Origin: Saccoglossus kowalevskii
Taxonomy: Eukaryota > Hemichordata > Enteropneusta > Harrimaniidae
DNA length: 64,000 bases
NCBI RefSeq assembly: GCF_000003605.2
Contig: NW_003139319.1
Location: forward strand, 87,326 to 151,325
Direction of reading: 5' to 3'
The first letter of the stretch is position 1; every line of letters begins with the position of its first letter. Shown here piece after piece: positions 11,230-22,712 of the stretch. The position numbers were made by a program, and so were the translations under genes. The notes beneath the pieces are model-generated. The model did no database searches. It worked only from the letters and a program-made list of their open reading frames with translations, and was not told the DNA's origin.

Positions 11230-12130
11230 AAACATGGCTGCGCTGTGGAAAAGTGAAGGATGACCTTTCGTTGCATACTCCGTTAAAAACGCACCGTCGC
11301 GAGAAGAAATGCCAGGAAAATGAATATTTTTGACGACATAGACCGGTGGACCCCGGTGGTCCACGAATAGGTCAGAAGTAAATTTACAAACCAATTTGGG
11401 GCTAGTGAAAGATTTTTTCATGGATCGGTAAGTTGAATGAGTTCACAATTGATTATTTTGTGTTAATATTATTCGTATATTGTTGTAAGTTTTGTTAGTG
11501 AATGCATCTTTTCTTTGTTATGTAACCATTTGAATTCCTTCCTATGAGTTTTAAGCGTTCTTTAAGAAATTGAAATTGATACGCGGAAATGTTTTGTTTT
11601 TGCATTATGAATTCAATTTTATCGCGTTGTATTCCATCTAGGACTAGGGCTCTCGATAGTGGCAGACCATCACTCATTGGTATTTCACATTCACTTTAAT
11701 AATTTGTTTTCCATTTATCGTTACTTTTGACAATTCAGTGGCAACAGTCAGTCGTCAGTCAGTTGCCAGACACCGAAATATGCGGCACCAACAGTAGTTG
11801 TCTATTGAGCGACTGCCCAAGCCGGCCGTATGCTGACATGTTTTTGAAGTTTGAAGCATGTATAGTGTTTAGTGTTTGAGATGAGAATATTCTGTTTTTG
11901 CTTTTTATATTGTCAAGCAACTGATTGTTGATCGATTACTATTTTATTATCTTCCAGTACATATTGTACATATTGTTTATACACCTATCCATGTGTTTTG
12001 GGTTGGTGAGGATCAGTTTTACGTGGCTTGCAGCTGCTTGATTGTGATTGATGCTCATCCACAAATAAATGGAGCTGAGATGAGTAGTTTAAATTCTGTC
12101 CAGATTCAAAGCAATCTAGTCTATGATGTT

Positions 12131-12143
12131 GTTACCTGGTAAC
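12131..12143. promoter_or_regulatory. consensus RFX X-box motif
   Basis: GTTACC-T-GGTAAC is a perfect palindromic match to the RFX-type X-box (GTNRCC, 0-3 N, RGYAAC). It lies inside the first intron of the candidate transcript at 11230-12915. Binding is inferred only. Confidence 0.35.
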
Positions 12144-12602
12144 ATTATTATGAAAAATATAGTATTGCTTTTAAGGTACAATGCCTTTCTGGACTGGATG
12201 TTTTCTATGGACTATACAACATGTGTTAAAATTCTACTTTGTTATTAATAGATTGGTTTGAATGATGGCCTCATCACATCACTGGAACATGCTGTCTAAT
12301 GAAAATAACTAATCTTCATTTACTTTTTGCAGACAATATATATTCAGAAATGAAGCATTCCTTGGACATATGTCATACTGCTAAGACAATTATTAAAGTA
12401 GGTAGTCTTGTATATCTTTCGAGTCCCAGGATGAATTTGACTGAAACTTGATGTACAGCTGCTATATCATGATTACATGCTTAGATTTAAGTACCAATCT
12501 GTGTATGTTAATTAGCTAATTTACATAGTTTTATTAATCAATCGGTTTTTAAATCATTAGGTTGCATATCCAATAATTACCAACACAGGGACAGTCCATG
12601 TG

Positions 12603-12632
12603 CGTGTGTGTGTATGTCTGTGTGTGTGTGCG
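12603..12632. repeat. imperfect (TG)n tract
   Basis: About 15 TG units with a few substitutions (CG, TATG, TCTG). Intronic if the candidate transcript is real. Confidence 0.9.
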
Positions 12633-12915
12633 TCTGTATCTAGCTATATTTTCAACATGCTTAGACCGAACTCCACACATACATTGTGTTAGTACATTGA
12701 TAGATCAAGCAAATCCCATGCTAAATCTTATTTTATCCTTTTTTTAATTTTGTTTCTTTTGAATGAAGAATTCTATAATTTTCATTGTTTTCTCATTTGA
12801 ATTATTTTTTTCTTTTCTCAGCATTGTCTCCGATTATTTATACATGTACCACGTTCTTGTTTTTGAGATTTTATCAATTGAGAAGGCATCTATTAAATGT
12901 TTGTTCATAAATTCA

Positions 12916-14560
12916 GTGTTTTAACATTATGAATGAATTTCATAACCCAGCTGTCTGTTTTCTCTGCTTGGCTACTGAAAATAGACTCCAGAATATTTGC
13001 TTACGATTCTTGTTTGCCCAGTATAAATCTCGACATTTAGCCTTTGAAAAAACACCCAATCATGTAAGACATGTCAGTACCAAAAGGCACCCACTTGAAT
13101 AATTAATAAATTACATAGTGGCCAACTGGTGGGTGATTCAAATGCCACAGAATCATGTTGGCGTTTGCTGTTGTATTTTTGTTTTTATTTCATGTTACAT
13201 TTTCAAAGTCATAAGACATCAATGTACAATTAATCTATTTATTTTGAGATTGTTGTGCTGGTGAAATAGATAAAACACTTTCTTTGTTTGAGCTGAGCAA
13301 TGTTTGAGTAGAATATTATTCACTGGCATTATTATTGGCGATGGGATGTTTTCTCATCTGAAAACTGATAAAATGTTTCATTATAATCTTGACCGTGAAT
13401 TGCAGCAGAAATACACTCCGAAATGGCGATACTCATACTCCTTCTTTAAACAAACTCCCAGAATGATTATAAGAATATATTCAAAATGAAACGAAACGAA
13501 ACACCAGGATACTAAGTCATCGAACATGTATGCTGAATGACTTTCCACTTGGCTGGAGTTACTATGGCCTAAACTGGTTGCCACGCCGTTGCTGAGGTTG
13601 CAAAAGATAACTTAAATGTTTTGAGAAAATGATGCAAACGCGTGATATATTGACACATTCATCAACACATGTAGGTATTCTGACTCAAAAGAGGTGCATT
13701 TAGTTTACTTTTGGCAACTTATGCAAATAAGGGCACATGAATGACGTGATTAAAATTACGCATTGAAAATGTGACCAATCAACATGCCACGCCAAAATCG
13801 TATAGCAACTGTTCTGGAGTCTATTTTTTAGCAAAGTGAATTTAATAACAAATATCTACTAAAACATTAATGAGGGCTAAACAAAATAAGCAGCGACGTG
13901 CAGTCATGATTTCTAGTATTTAAGTAATTTTATCAGGTTGATTAGGAAAATTTGTTCATGGTAAAATTAACAATTAGTTTTGACTAATAAAAAAATTATG
14001 GACATCCTATGCTATGATCTTCCAACCACATGCTGCAATCTCAATCCTCCCATCTTATACTGTGATCTGCCCTATCTATGTATTAATATCCCCGTTCTAA
14101 TACACACAGGGACTATGTCAGTGACAATGACTTGTGTTCAATAATGGTTTAATGTGCATGGCATTAATTCGTTTCAATGACTTCTCCTGGACATTACTTC
14201 TCCTTTTTGTGCCCTGAAATGGAAATGCATCCAAATAATAGCAGAAATTATAGAAAGATTTATAATTGTTCTCATTACATGGAATATTAAATCATGTTGT
14301 TAATGAACAGAAGAAGCTAGTGGTGATAGCGAGTGGTTGTTGAAGAAGATGCCCTACTATTTGAATGCTAGCTTAACTTAACTATACTTCACTAAAGTCA
14401 AAAGCCGCTCTCTTGTCGAGGCTTCACAGGTCGTCTACCATTGCAAAGAATAACACAAATTTGAATATCTACATACATATATTTTCATTTTGTTACCAGA
14501 GACCTATATTTTATACATTTTTTGTATATTTAAAATAAATTATAAAATGATTGCTGAATG
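12916..14560. other. noncoding stretch
   Basis: AT-rich, with short ORFs of no recognisable content. An AATAAA lies at 14534-14539, just before a pyrimidine-rich tract. Confidence 0.6.
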
Positions 14561-14670
14561 TTTCCTTCATTCTCTCTCTACCTGTACATGATCCTCTTGT
14601 GATTTTCTCGCCACCTCTCACTGACTCTTCTTCTTTCTCTTCCACACCCTTTTCAACCTATTTGTCTTTG
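14561..14670. repeat. pyrimidine-rich tract
   Basis: About 110 bp dominated by C and T on the plus strand (TTCCTTCATTCTCTCTCTAC and similar), interrupted by a few purines. Such tracts arise by simple-repeat decay. No coding sense was seen. Confidence 0.6.
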
Positions 14671-16237
14671 TACAACCTGTACACTACTTTGCATCTCATC
14701 TCTTGGTGATGGCATTGGTGTAACATTTGTCTGGATAATGAAAAAAGTACACACAATGCATCAGAGGGGTTGTAACATATTTTATTTTAGTTACAAAACC
14801 ACTCTATAAGTTACAAATTCATTGGAATTATATTAATGGCCGGGCTTCTGATAATCGTTTGCCAGTCGCCAATGGCAAATTAATTTTGAACCATGAATTA
14901 TGTGAAAATGGTCATTTAAAAACATGTCATTAACAGAAATGTAAATTAAACACGTGTGGGTTGATATAAAGTGTATGCTACACTTTGACAATTAGAACTG
15001 TTGCACGTATAATTGCATATATTAAGTTACAGAAACGCAAATACATGGGTCTTACTAATTACTGCCCGGGCTGGAACTGCGCGGGACGAAAATACTCACT
15101 TATTCCTCAGTTCCTGAGAGCGAGGTTATTTGTAGTTATGTTGGTGATCGCCACTGTGTCTGCGGAAGTACAATGGGAGATTGCATGATGGGAGGGAAAC
15201 GTTTTTTGATCAGTAAAATAATTTTTGAAAAGTGAAAACAAAAGCGACTGTGAAATAAAGGTTTGTTTTAAATAATAAATATCGTGGAATCTGGATGAAA
15301 TAATGAAAATAAATTGAACTGGTATGGAAGGGCAATAAATGTAGCCAGAATACAAGGTCAGAATCCGGGGTTCAAAATACGTCGCAATACATCCAATACA
15401 AGTGTCAAAAACTATGGATGCAGTAAAAGATCTTGTTTTCAGTTTGCGTGAATGGTCGATGAGAAAAAAATCATGCAAATTCTGTGCTTCAGTAACAGTA
15501 TTTGCTGTTTTTTTGTTCAATGGAAATTAATACAAGAAATTCTGCCAAAGGACATTTCCTTCTAGTAAACAAAATGACCTTGGACGTTTATCTTGAGAAA
15601 TTGAGAAGACGAAAATCCCTTTGAACAGTCGTTGTTGTGAAACAATAAACTTACTTCTCCAGGATATCAATGATATTTTTGATTATTTGAAGAGGATACC
15701 TGCTGATTTATGGAAGAGCAGAGTTCAATGTCATTGGCCACAGTAACTCTAAATCGATGTTAGTTTTCAGAGGTGCTACGTGGTGTATTGTACTAGCCAA
15801 TTGAAAATGTACATATAAATTATCTTCGTTTTCTCTTGGGGACACCCAAAAACACCACAACAATGGGATTATACGGTGAACTTGGAGACTGTTATTGGAA
15901 AACAACTGATAAAATATTTTAATCGTGTACAGAACTCGTCAAATCAATTATTAAAACAAGGATTCCAAGAAAAATAGAAAGAAATAGTAAATACTACACT
16001 AATATAGATTTCCTTTTGAATAACTGTAATCACACCAATGAAATTCTAACAGCAAGGCAATTAGAACAAATTAAAATATACAAACATCATTTATATCATC
16101 TTGGAAAAGTTAATTACATAACGACAATCAATCAAAACAAAATTAAGAACATACAGAGAATTAAAAAACAATTTTGTCTTTGAAATATTCCTTGTTACCC
16201 TGAAAAATATTGAGATGCGCGAACATTTAACACTCGA
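14671..16237. other. noncoding stretch with weak ORFs
   Basis: At 15090-15190 both strands read briefly like protein. Plus: a TTATTCCTCAG acceptor and a hydrophobic MLVIATVSAEVQWEIA. Minus: CTTCCGCAG then TVAITNITTNNLALRN and stop. A stop-free plus frame of about 85 codons runs from 15923 and is Asn/Ile/Lys-rich, as expected of AT-rich noise. None is called a gene. Confidence 0.5.
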
Positions 16238-16292
16238 GATGCGGTGTATTCTGCTTCGCTCGTGAAAGTACGTCCGCAGGATACACCGCATC
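16238..16292. repeat. 17-bp inverted repeat (hairpin)
   Basis: Left arm GATGCGGTGTATTCTGC (16238-16254) and right arm GCAGGATACACCGCATC (16276-16292) pair over 17 bp with one mismatch around a 21-base loop. The related phrases CGCTCGTGAAAGT and CACTCGTGAAAAT recur within and after it. The GC-rich, palindromic character against AT-rich flanks suggests a fragment of a mobile element or a structured RNA. It is not assigned to a family. Confidence 0.55.
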
Positions 16293-16822
16293 ACTCGTGA
16301 AAATAACGAGCGCAACGAAAGCCACGGGGAGGGTGTGGGGTTCTGTCATATATCTTAATTCCAATTCTTTAACTGTGAAAGTTAATTCAGATATATTGTA
16401 AATTACACAGAAGTAACACTACAATACATTTCACTTTACATTCCCTTGTATTACACAACAGTATTTGTGCTGAGGCAGTTGTGGTTCACAACCATCACCA
16501 GTTCTCTTGTACTCTATCATAAAGATATATTAACAACAAAATTAATAGTAGATACGGCTTCTTGCAATGGTACTTTAGCTTCGATCGCATATAGTCATAA
16601 TAAATATACTGTACAACTCGGCGTCAAAGCTATGGACGAGAGCGAGTCAATCACCGCAACATTGAATGGCCCAAAACTTTACTTATACGCATCGGCGATG
16701 TACCTGTGTAATCTATGGAGAATATTTTTTGAGTGAATTAGGAAAGAACATTCATTTGCCAAACATTATATTGTGTAACATTGCGTCAAATAAATATGTG
16801 TAATTTTGCCAAAACCTCGTGC
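16293..16822. other. noncoding stretch, nothing recognised
   Basis: One 96-codon plus-strand ORF (16446-16736) has no recognisable motif and typical AT-rich residue use. It is treated as chance. Confidence 0.5.
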
Positions 16823-16927
16823 AACTTTAGCTTTCCATGATTACACTAGAACAGACATCAATTAATAGCGGTGTACTTTAGCTTTATATGATTGACAACA
16901 GAACAGACGTCCATTAATAGCGGTATA
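16823..16927. repeat. 52-bp tandem duplication
   Basis: Two adjacent units share the phrases ACTTTAGCTTT and GAACAGAC..ATTAATAGCGGT. The phrase starts are at 16849 and 16901, a period of 52 bp, with about 15-20% divergence. Local tandem duplication. Confidence 0.75.
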
Positions 16928-19918
16928 CTTCAGTTTTTCATCGCCACATATGCAAACAAAATGACACAATATGTGAACATATGGATATCATGTATTCATA
17001 GAAATATTCTCGTTTTTGTATTTAGTACAATAAAACGCGACACCAGCAGTATTTTATGTTACTGTGTACGATAGGCCTAGTACGTCCACGATAAGTTTTA
17101 CCCCAGATGTTTTACAAATTGATAAATTGTATCTCATGTTTGGTTCCACTTTACACATGTACCACCTGTTCTTAATGTGACAGCCACAGAATTATTACGG
17201 CGGGGTCGACCTGCCGTAGATGGGATAGGTCTATACTCTTGTGTATACTGTTAAATCTGTGTCTTCAAACTTTATTTTATATACAGTCACTAGTAGCATC
17301 GCGATGATTGGCTTTCGCGATGGTTGTCAGAAACTTATATTTTCCTCGGAGTTGAGAATATAATGTTGTATGTGTCATTAACAACCGGTGTTAATCTAAG
17401 AATACCATGTATAATTAAAATGATACAAAATATATGAGATATGTAATTATATGTATAAATAATACACACTAGTGAGAAAATGCCTTTCACATTTGCCCTA
17501 TCTGTGTAACTTCATATTTTAGTATAATGTAGTAAAACATTGATATACGTTATCTGGAAAGTAATATATCCTAGCTAGTTTCTAGTGCACCCCTCATATC
17601 ACTTGACAATAGTCTACAAATAGTTTGTAAGCTATAAACATGTTTCGTTGCATCTTGTTTTTAATTGGCCGTAGACGGGATAGACGGGACAACTTTACAT
17701 TTACTGTTCGTCAGTTCTAAGACACAGATGGTGACAACCGCCTGACTCAAGGTGTTGACTTGGTTTCAAGTCGTGACTTTACGTAATTCTTGACCAGTGC
17801 ACCCAAAGCGATAAATTATCCATTGAGGCTGAAAGAATTAGCAATGAAACAATAATGAATACAAATTCATTTTTGTAATGAGTAACAGACATACTTTCAT
17901 TTCCCTTTTCTCAATTTCTAAAAAATGCATTTGAAATGAGACAACAACTGTACAATGTACCCATTTCCATTGCTATGTACTTATTTGAGATTTTATTATT
18001 ACCATTAGTTTTTCTTTCTACCTATACTTTTGTGTACTTGCCTTTAATATGTGTAGTTTGTTTATTTTTTCTTATCAGTAGTTTTATTAAGTGTATTATA
18101 TATTTTTTTTTAGTTTTGTAATCTTGTAAGTTTTATAATTGTAGATTTCTGGTGACCTTACTGCTGTACTTTCTGAAGTTGGTGTTGTGTCAATAAGTGT
18201 GTGTGTGTAGAGTTGTCTGCAAGATTCTAAAGAGTACAGTGACAACCTCTAAAACGTAATAGAAGGCAGGACGACGAAGCTGAAATATCCATGAACCAAC
18301 ACATACATAAAAGTATATCTTAAAAGTGAATATTCGTGGTTTATTTTAAGGTAGTAAATATAATGTTTACATATTTTAACCCATACAGGTACACTCACAG
18401 AAATACACATGAAATATTAATTAGAGAATTCATTATATAAGTTAAATTTAAAGTTCACAATTGGCGGTTTAACAATATTATCAACTTGTCAATGGTCGCT
18501 GCAGGATTTGAAAAAAAAATGACATGATTGAAAATAATGTATTCACTGACAATTATTTTGTAGTAACATTTGTATGTACATGTATACCATAGGGTCCATA
18601 GTATATTTTTTCTTACTGATTAGACAACACTATGTACTTGACAGTTTCCAGTACTTGTCTTCTGTGTTACGCAGTGTAATTATCGGATTGTTTGGAAGTA
18701 TACGATTGTAATGTCAATTTCCTTCATCAATACTGTATGATGACGCTATCTTCCGGGCCTACCTGTTATTTAGAGTCCCGTATTAAAAAGACAAGGGTTA
18801 GCTGGAAATAAAATGAAGTTCCATTCATAGTTTAAAAATAAGTTTTTACACTTTTCAGATAAAGCTTATTCAAAATTACGGACGAATAAAATAGCTGATT
18901 ACATTTTACACCTTGTCCACGTCTACGAATTTACGTGTTTTATTTATTTAAATTACATTATTATGAAAAGAAAAACAATTGATTACAGCTTACGAAAATA
19001 ACCCATGCCAACCATCCATGTTGACTATTATGTCCCAGACCGTTTACTTACTTGTCAGTGTCTGACTGGTATATACAAAATCTGACCAAGAAAACGTCAG
19101 AATACTGAAAAAAGAAATCAGTCAGTTGCCGGTACCGCGAGAGCCACAGAACCAACACAATATATCAGCCGTTGCCGTCTATACCAGCGATATGATTTTA
19201 CTCATAGGAATTGAGAATCACAATTGCATAGAAATGAATACTAAATACAGCTATTTATAATTTTCATGAGTAATGTAACTGGTATTTCCACATATTTGCT
19301 TAGTGGTCCGTAAGTGAATGTTGTCAAATTCGAGAGTGTGTTCTGACGTACATCGACGTGAACAATATTGCTACAATTTTATGCCTGAACATGTTCTATA
19401 TTCACCCATGGAGGTAGAAAGCTTTTCTAATATCGGTGAATTATGATATATTGAACGCGAAATGTTCAACTTCCAATTTCTCAATTTTCAATTTCGCACT
19501 ACGTCTGTAATGAAAAGTTCGTGCCCACCACAAGTGTAGGCTAAGGCGCAGACGACAAAATGTACTAAAAGTCTTAATATACCTTATGCCGGACGAAAAA
19601 TGTGGCACGTTATGTGTTATAACCCTAGTCTTTAAGTTGTAGAAGACAGTCTCCCAGTACCATGTATGTCTACTACTCTTTATGGGTCACTCCGCCAACG
19701 CATAGCTTCGGTGCGTGGGAGGGGGCGGGATTGATGATATTCACGCGACATTCAATGCTTACGTTAATATTCTATTTAAACAATCAAATCTGGGGCCATT
19801 ATAGACCGCAATAACTTATTACCACGATCGTGTCTGGCCTAGATTCCGCTAGGTGAACTAAGCAGTAAATTACGTCGCAAAGTCGTATCACGTCACACCA
19901 ACACCAAACAAAATTATT
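16928..19918. other. noncoding stretch up to the assembly gap
   Basis: AT-rich. Two short phrases, CCGTAGATGGGATAG near 17213 and CCGTAGACGGGATAG near 17671, are alike, too short to define a repeat. Nothing else recognised. Confidence 0.55.
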
Positions 19919-20514
19919 NNNNNNNNNNNNNNNNNNNNNNNNNNNNNNNNNNNNNNNNNNNNNNNNNNNNNNNNNNNNNNNNNNNNNNNNNNNNNNNNNN
20001 NNNNNNNNNNNNNNNNNNNNNNNNNNNNNNNNNNNNNNNNNNNNNNNNNNNNNNNNNNNNNNNNNNNNNNNNNNNNNNNNNNNNNNNNNNNNNNNNNNNN
20101 NNNNNNNNNNNNNNNNNNNNNNNNNNNNNNNNNNNNNNNNNNNNNNNNNNNNNNNNNNNNNNNNNNNNNNNNNNNNNNNNNNNNNNNNNNNNNNNNNNNN
20201 NNNNNNNNNNNNNNNNNNNNNNNNNNNNNNNNNNNNNNNNNNNNNNNNNNNNNNNNNNNNNNNNNNNNNNNNNNNNNNNNNNNNNNNNNNNNNNNNNNNN
20301 NNNNNNNNNNNNNNNNNNNNNNNNNNNNNNNNNNNNNNNNNNNNNNNNNNNNNNNNNNNNNNNNNNNNNNNNNNNNNNNNNNNNNNNNNNNNNNNNNNNN
20401 NNNNNNNNNNNNNNNNNNNNNNNNNNNNNNNNNNNNNNNNNNNNNNNNNNNNNNNNNNNNNNNNNNNNNNNNNNNNNNNNNNNNNNNNNNNNNNNNNNNN
20501 NNNNNNNNNNNNNN
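19919..20514. other. assembly gap (596 N)
   Basis: A run of N. Any ORF drawn across it is meaningless. A missing exon of the minus-strand candidate gene at 21898-21970 could lie here. Confidence 0.99.
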
Positions 20515-21897
20515 TTCGTTCTTCAAATGTGTTGTCTTCTTTGAAATTGACTTAACAACCCAAGTCCTGTAAAAAAGACATTTGAAATTAGATATTCAAC
20601 ATACAAAATGCAATATGTTCCACAATAACCAAGCTGACTGTAATACCTCTCCAAAAGTGCAACTCACGTATCTCGCTTGACTGCATTTTTTGAGTGTGTA
20701 TATTTTGTGTTACCATCGCGCGTTTCACGCATGCTCACATTTATGTCTTAATCACAGATCACTTTACATTTTGCGTAGCGACACGTGACTTCCAATAATA
20801 GAAGTTTCTTTGAAATAATAATGTGCACCTGTTGTGTAAAAATGTATGCTGACTGGATTTATTACGTAAAATTACATCAATTCAAAAGGAAATGATGTGT
20901 TGATAATTGCTTCGTATTTACAGCATTGTAGCTACTGTGGATAGTTACGGAAATACTGCTTAGAGCGCCACTGTCGAAGTAACGCGCAGTGTCCAACGTG
21001 GGCTCCATGCGACGTGTACTAGTATAACGCGTGCGCTACGCAACGACTGTGAGTTTTTCTCACTGAGAAATAAATAAACTACAATCTATTATTCCGAATC
21101 TCATATTCCGTTTATAGCTACTGTCTGTAATACACGCTTCCACTACTGCTCAGTGGAGCTTTGTTTTAAATAAAATTACTTTAAATTAAAGTTACTAATT
21201 TTTTGCCATATCTACAGCGGCTTTAGAACCGAGGGTAATTTTTCCTAGTTCATTCAAATTCTCATATTTTATGTAAAAGATTAATTGCTATAGGGCAGTC
21301 CTGAGATAAGGAAACTTTCGACTTGTTAGCTTCCATGAAAGAGTCACGATTTCTAAGGTTGTATCAACATGGGAGTTTTAATAAAAGAAAATATAAAATG
21401 CCTCTTATCAGCTTAATAGCAACTTCCAAAGGTGTCTCGCAATAAAATATTGATGCAACGTTCAGTACAATCGTATCAACACTACTAAGCAGTCGAATAA
21501 AATTACTGAGAAGCCGCAACGATGGGCAATGACGTTATGTCTTTAAGCTTGTGCGCAATGCACCGTTCTTATGCATAGCGTCCTCTAGCGCCCAACCACT
21601 TGTGTGATGTAGATGGACGTAAGTAATTAGTTTGGTTAATAACACAAACAACAACTATGTTTAGTTGTGTAAAGCAGGGGTTGCGGCAAATATAAATATC
21701 AAGTCGTGTACAAATATCTAGAAATACAATTTTAGTCTAACCAGGTAGTTCGAGTGGACGCTATTGCAGTATTGCAGACTGGTCTACCTGCAAACAACGG
21801 AAACTGGAACTTTCAAATTACGTGAGTTAGTCACGTTTTAATGGGCCGGAATTCCGAGAGGGTGGTAGTGGTTTCTAGTTACTTGCGTTCTACTTAC
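20515..21897. other. noncoding stretch
   Basis: Slightly CpG-richer around 20940-21060, without an ORF of note. If the minus-strand exon at 21898 is real, this is intron. Confidence 0.5.
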
Positions 21898-21970
21898 CGT
21901 TCGTGCTGATGAATGCCGGGAACCAGCGAATTGCACCGTTTACGTCACAGAAGAGGATGCCGGATAAAAA
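21898..21970 (-). CDS. candidate internal exon, Cys-loop receptor-like
   Basis: On the minus strand a pyrimidine-rich acceptor (GCATTTTCCGACAG) is followed by 73 bases ending in a strong donor (CGAACG|GTAAGTAG). Only one of three frames is open. It reads FLSGILFCDVNGAIRWF then PAFISTN plus one leftover base. The pattern G-x-(I/V)-x-W-x-P-x-x-x-S, after a hydrophobic stretch, resembles the part of nicotinic acetylcholine receptor-type channels just before the Cys-loop, where family members read like GxVxWxPPAIxKSSC. The expected next exon, with the FPFD and Cys-loop motif, was not found downstream. It might lie in the gap at 19919-20514 or outside the window. The exon is less AT-rich than its flanks. 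Similarity was judged by eye on a short peptide, so this is a lead and not an identification. Confidence 0.27.
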
Positions 21971-22341
21971 CTGTCGGAAAATGCAGAACAAAAAAATATA
22001 TTAAACCAACTGCCGAATGTAAAAAATAAGGATATATTTGCAAAATCACAATCATAGTGTCAGTATGGCTTAGATGGTTGAAGATTTCAAATTCGTCTAT
22101 AAATGTCGCGTTTAAAGTTATGTGCACGAAGACATCCCTGAAACAAACGAACGCTTGTCATGCCTTACCTACTTCACACAATACTTGCATCATCAAGCCC
22201 CGTGAAAAACAATTCCCGATTCATTTTAATTCCGTTACACTATTGATTGTGTATCATAGCTCAATAAGATTATATATAGTCTTTACAAGGCAAAAAAACG
22301 GTGTTGATTAAAAGACTACAAATCAATCAAAGTATTGTTAC
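21971..22341. other. noncoding stretch
   Basis: Short overlapping ORFs on both strands, no recognisable motif. Intronic if the preceding minus-strand exon is genuine. Confidence 0.5.
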
Positions 22342-22614
22342 TTATTATCTGTCACCGTAACGCCATAAGATACAGCGTGTCGTAATTTTGCGGTATTTTA
22401 CGGAAATGCGAATTCCAAATATGGAATGATTACGCGCCTAAGCGTCCTATAATAAAAACAAACACGGCTGCCACCATGGTTTGACCGGAATCCACACAAA
22501 AAGTTCGCTTATTCTGTTTCAACCATTTTTGAATTCGGCATTCCCATAATGTATCTTTGGAAGGAAAAGATATGATTTTAAGTATAATAATAAGGTTATT
22601 ATGAGAATACCTCA
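22342..22614 (+). mobile_element. MITE-like element, family A, copy 1
   Basis: About 270 bp that match, in opposite orientation, the segment at 54245-54530. Shared blocks include CACCGTARCGCCATAAG, AATTTTGCGGTATTTTACGG, GAATTCCAAATATGGAATG, TTTGACCGGAMTCCACACAA and TTGGAAGGAAAAGAT, with overall similarity near 80% by eye. Copy 2 has clear terminal inverted repeats. In copy 1 they are decayed (TTATTATCTGTCACC on the left, AAAAGATATG..TATAATAATA on the right). No coding capacity: a nonautonomous DNA element or other dispersed repeat. Confidence 0.7.
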
Positions 22615-22712
22615 AAGTATGCACTCAGACAGTACGCCGTCGCAGCAATACTCCTGCTGTACTGTCTTCGTGCATAATTTGAGGTATTCTGGTAATAACC
22701 TCATACTTCAAA
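22588..22712. repeat. 46-bp imperfect inverted repeat beside element A
   Basis: The left arm, from ATAAGGTTATTATGAGAATA to CAGACAGTAC (about 22589-22635), pairs with a right arm whose reverse complement runs from ATGAGGTTATTACCAGAATA to GAAGACAGTAC (ending near 22705). About 37 of 46 positions match, around a loop of about 22 bases. It overlaps the right end of element A copy 1. The AGGTTATTA..ATAACCTCA phrase also borders copy 2. Confidence 0.7.

Larger units (their letters stand above)
11230..12915 (+). ncRNA. candidate three-exon transcript with a very small ORF
   Basis: Three splice-consistent blocks lie in order. Block 1 is a CpG-richer patch from about 11230, holding CAAACATGGCTGCGC (a YY1-like start-site motif), and ends at a strong donor ATGGATCG|GTAAGTTG (exon end 11427). 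Block 2 is 12333-12397, between TTTACTTTTTGCAG and AAA|GTAGGTAG. Block 3 starts at 12822 after TTTTTTTCTTTTCTCAG and has ATTAAA at 12892-12897. Joined, an ATG at 12350 in block 2 reads MKHSLDICHTAKTIIK in phase 0 and continues HCLRLFIHVPRSCF to a stop at 12864-12866, 30 residues in all. The ATG at the end of block 1 (MDR) runs into a stop in block 2. The model could be a lncRNA, a micropeptide gene, or the 5' exons of a longer gene. Nothing but signal quality and order supports it. Confidence 0.28.

Noticed and set aside
15107-15520. 137-codon minus-strand ORF, partly protein-like at its end
   Set aside because: No domain, residue use typical of AT-rich noise, and the opposite strand looks equally coding over 15090-15190.
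19888-20526. 212-codon minus frame
   Set aside because: Spans the assembly gap.
20870-20895. Minus-strand FPFE peptide as the missing Cys-loop exon
   Set aside because: The flanking residues do not fit the Cys-loop (no spaced cysteines, immediate stop), so the likeness is by chance.
22430-22624. Perfect Kozak-like CCACCATGG and a 64-codon minus ORF within element A copy 1
   Set aside because: The ATG is not kept in copy 2, and the ORF sequence diverges between copies.
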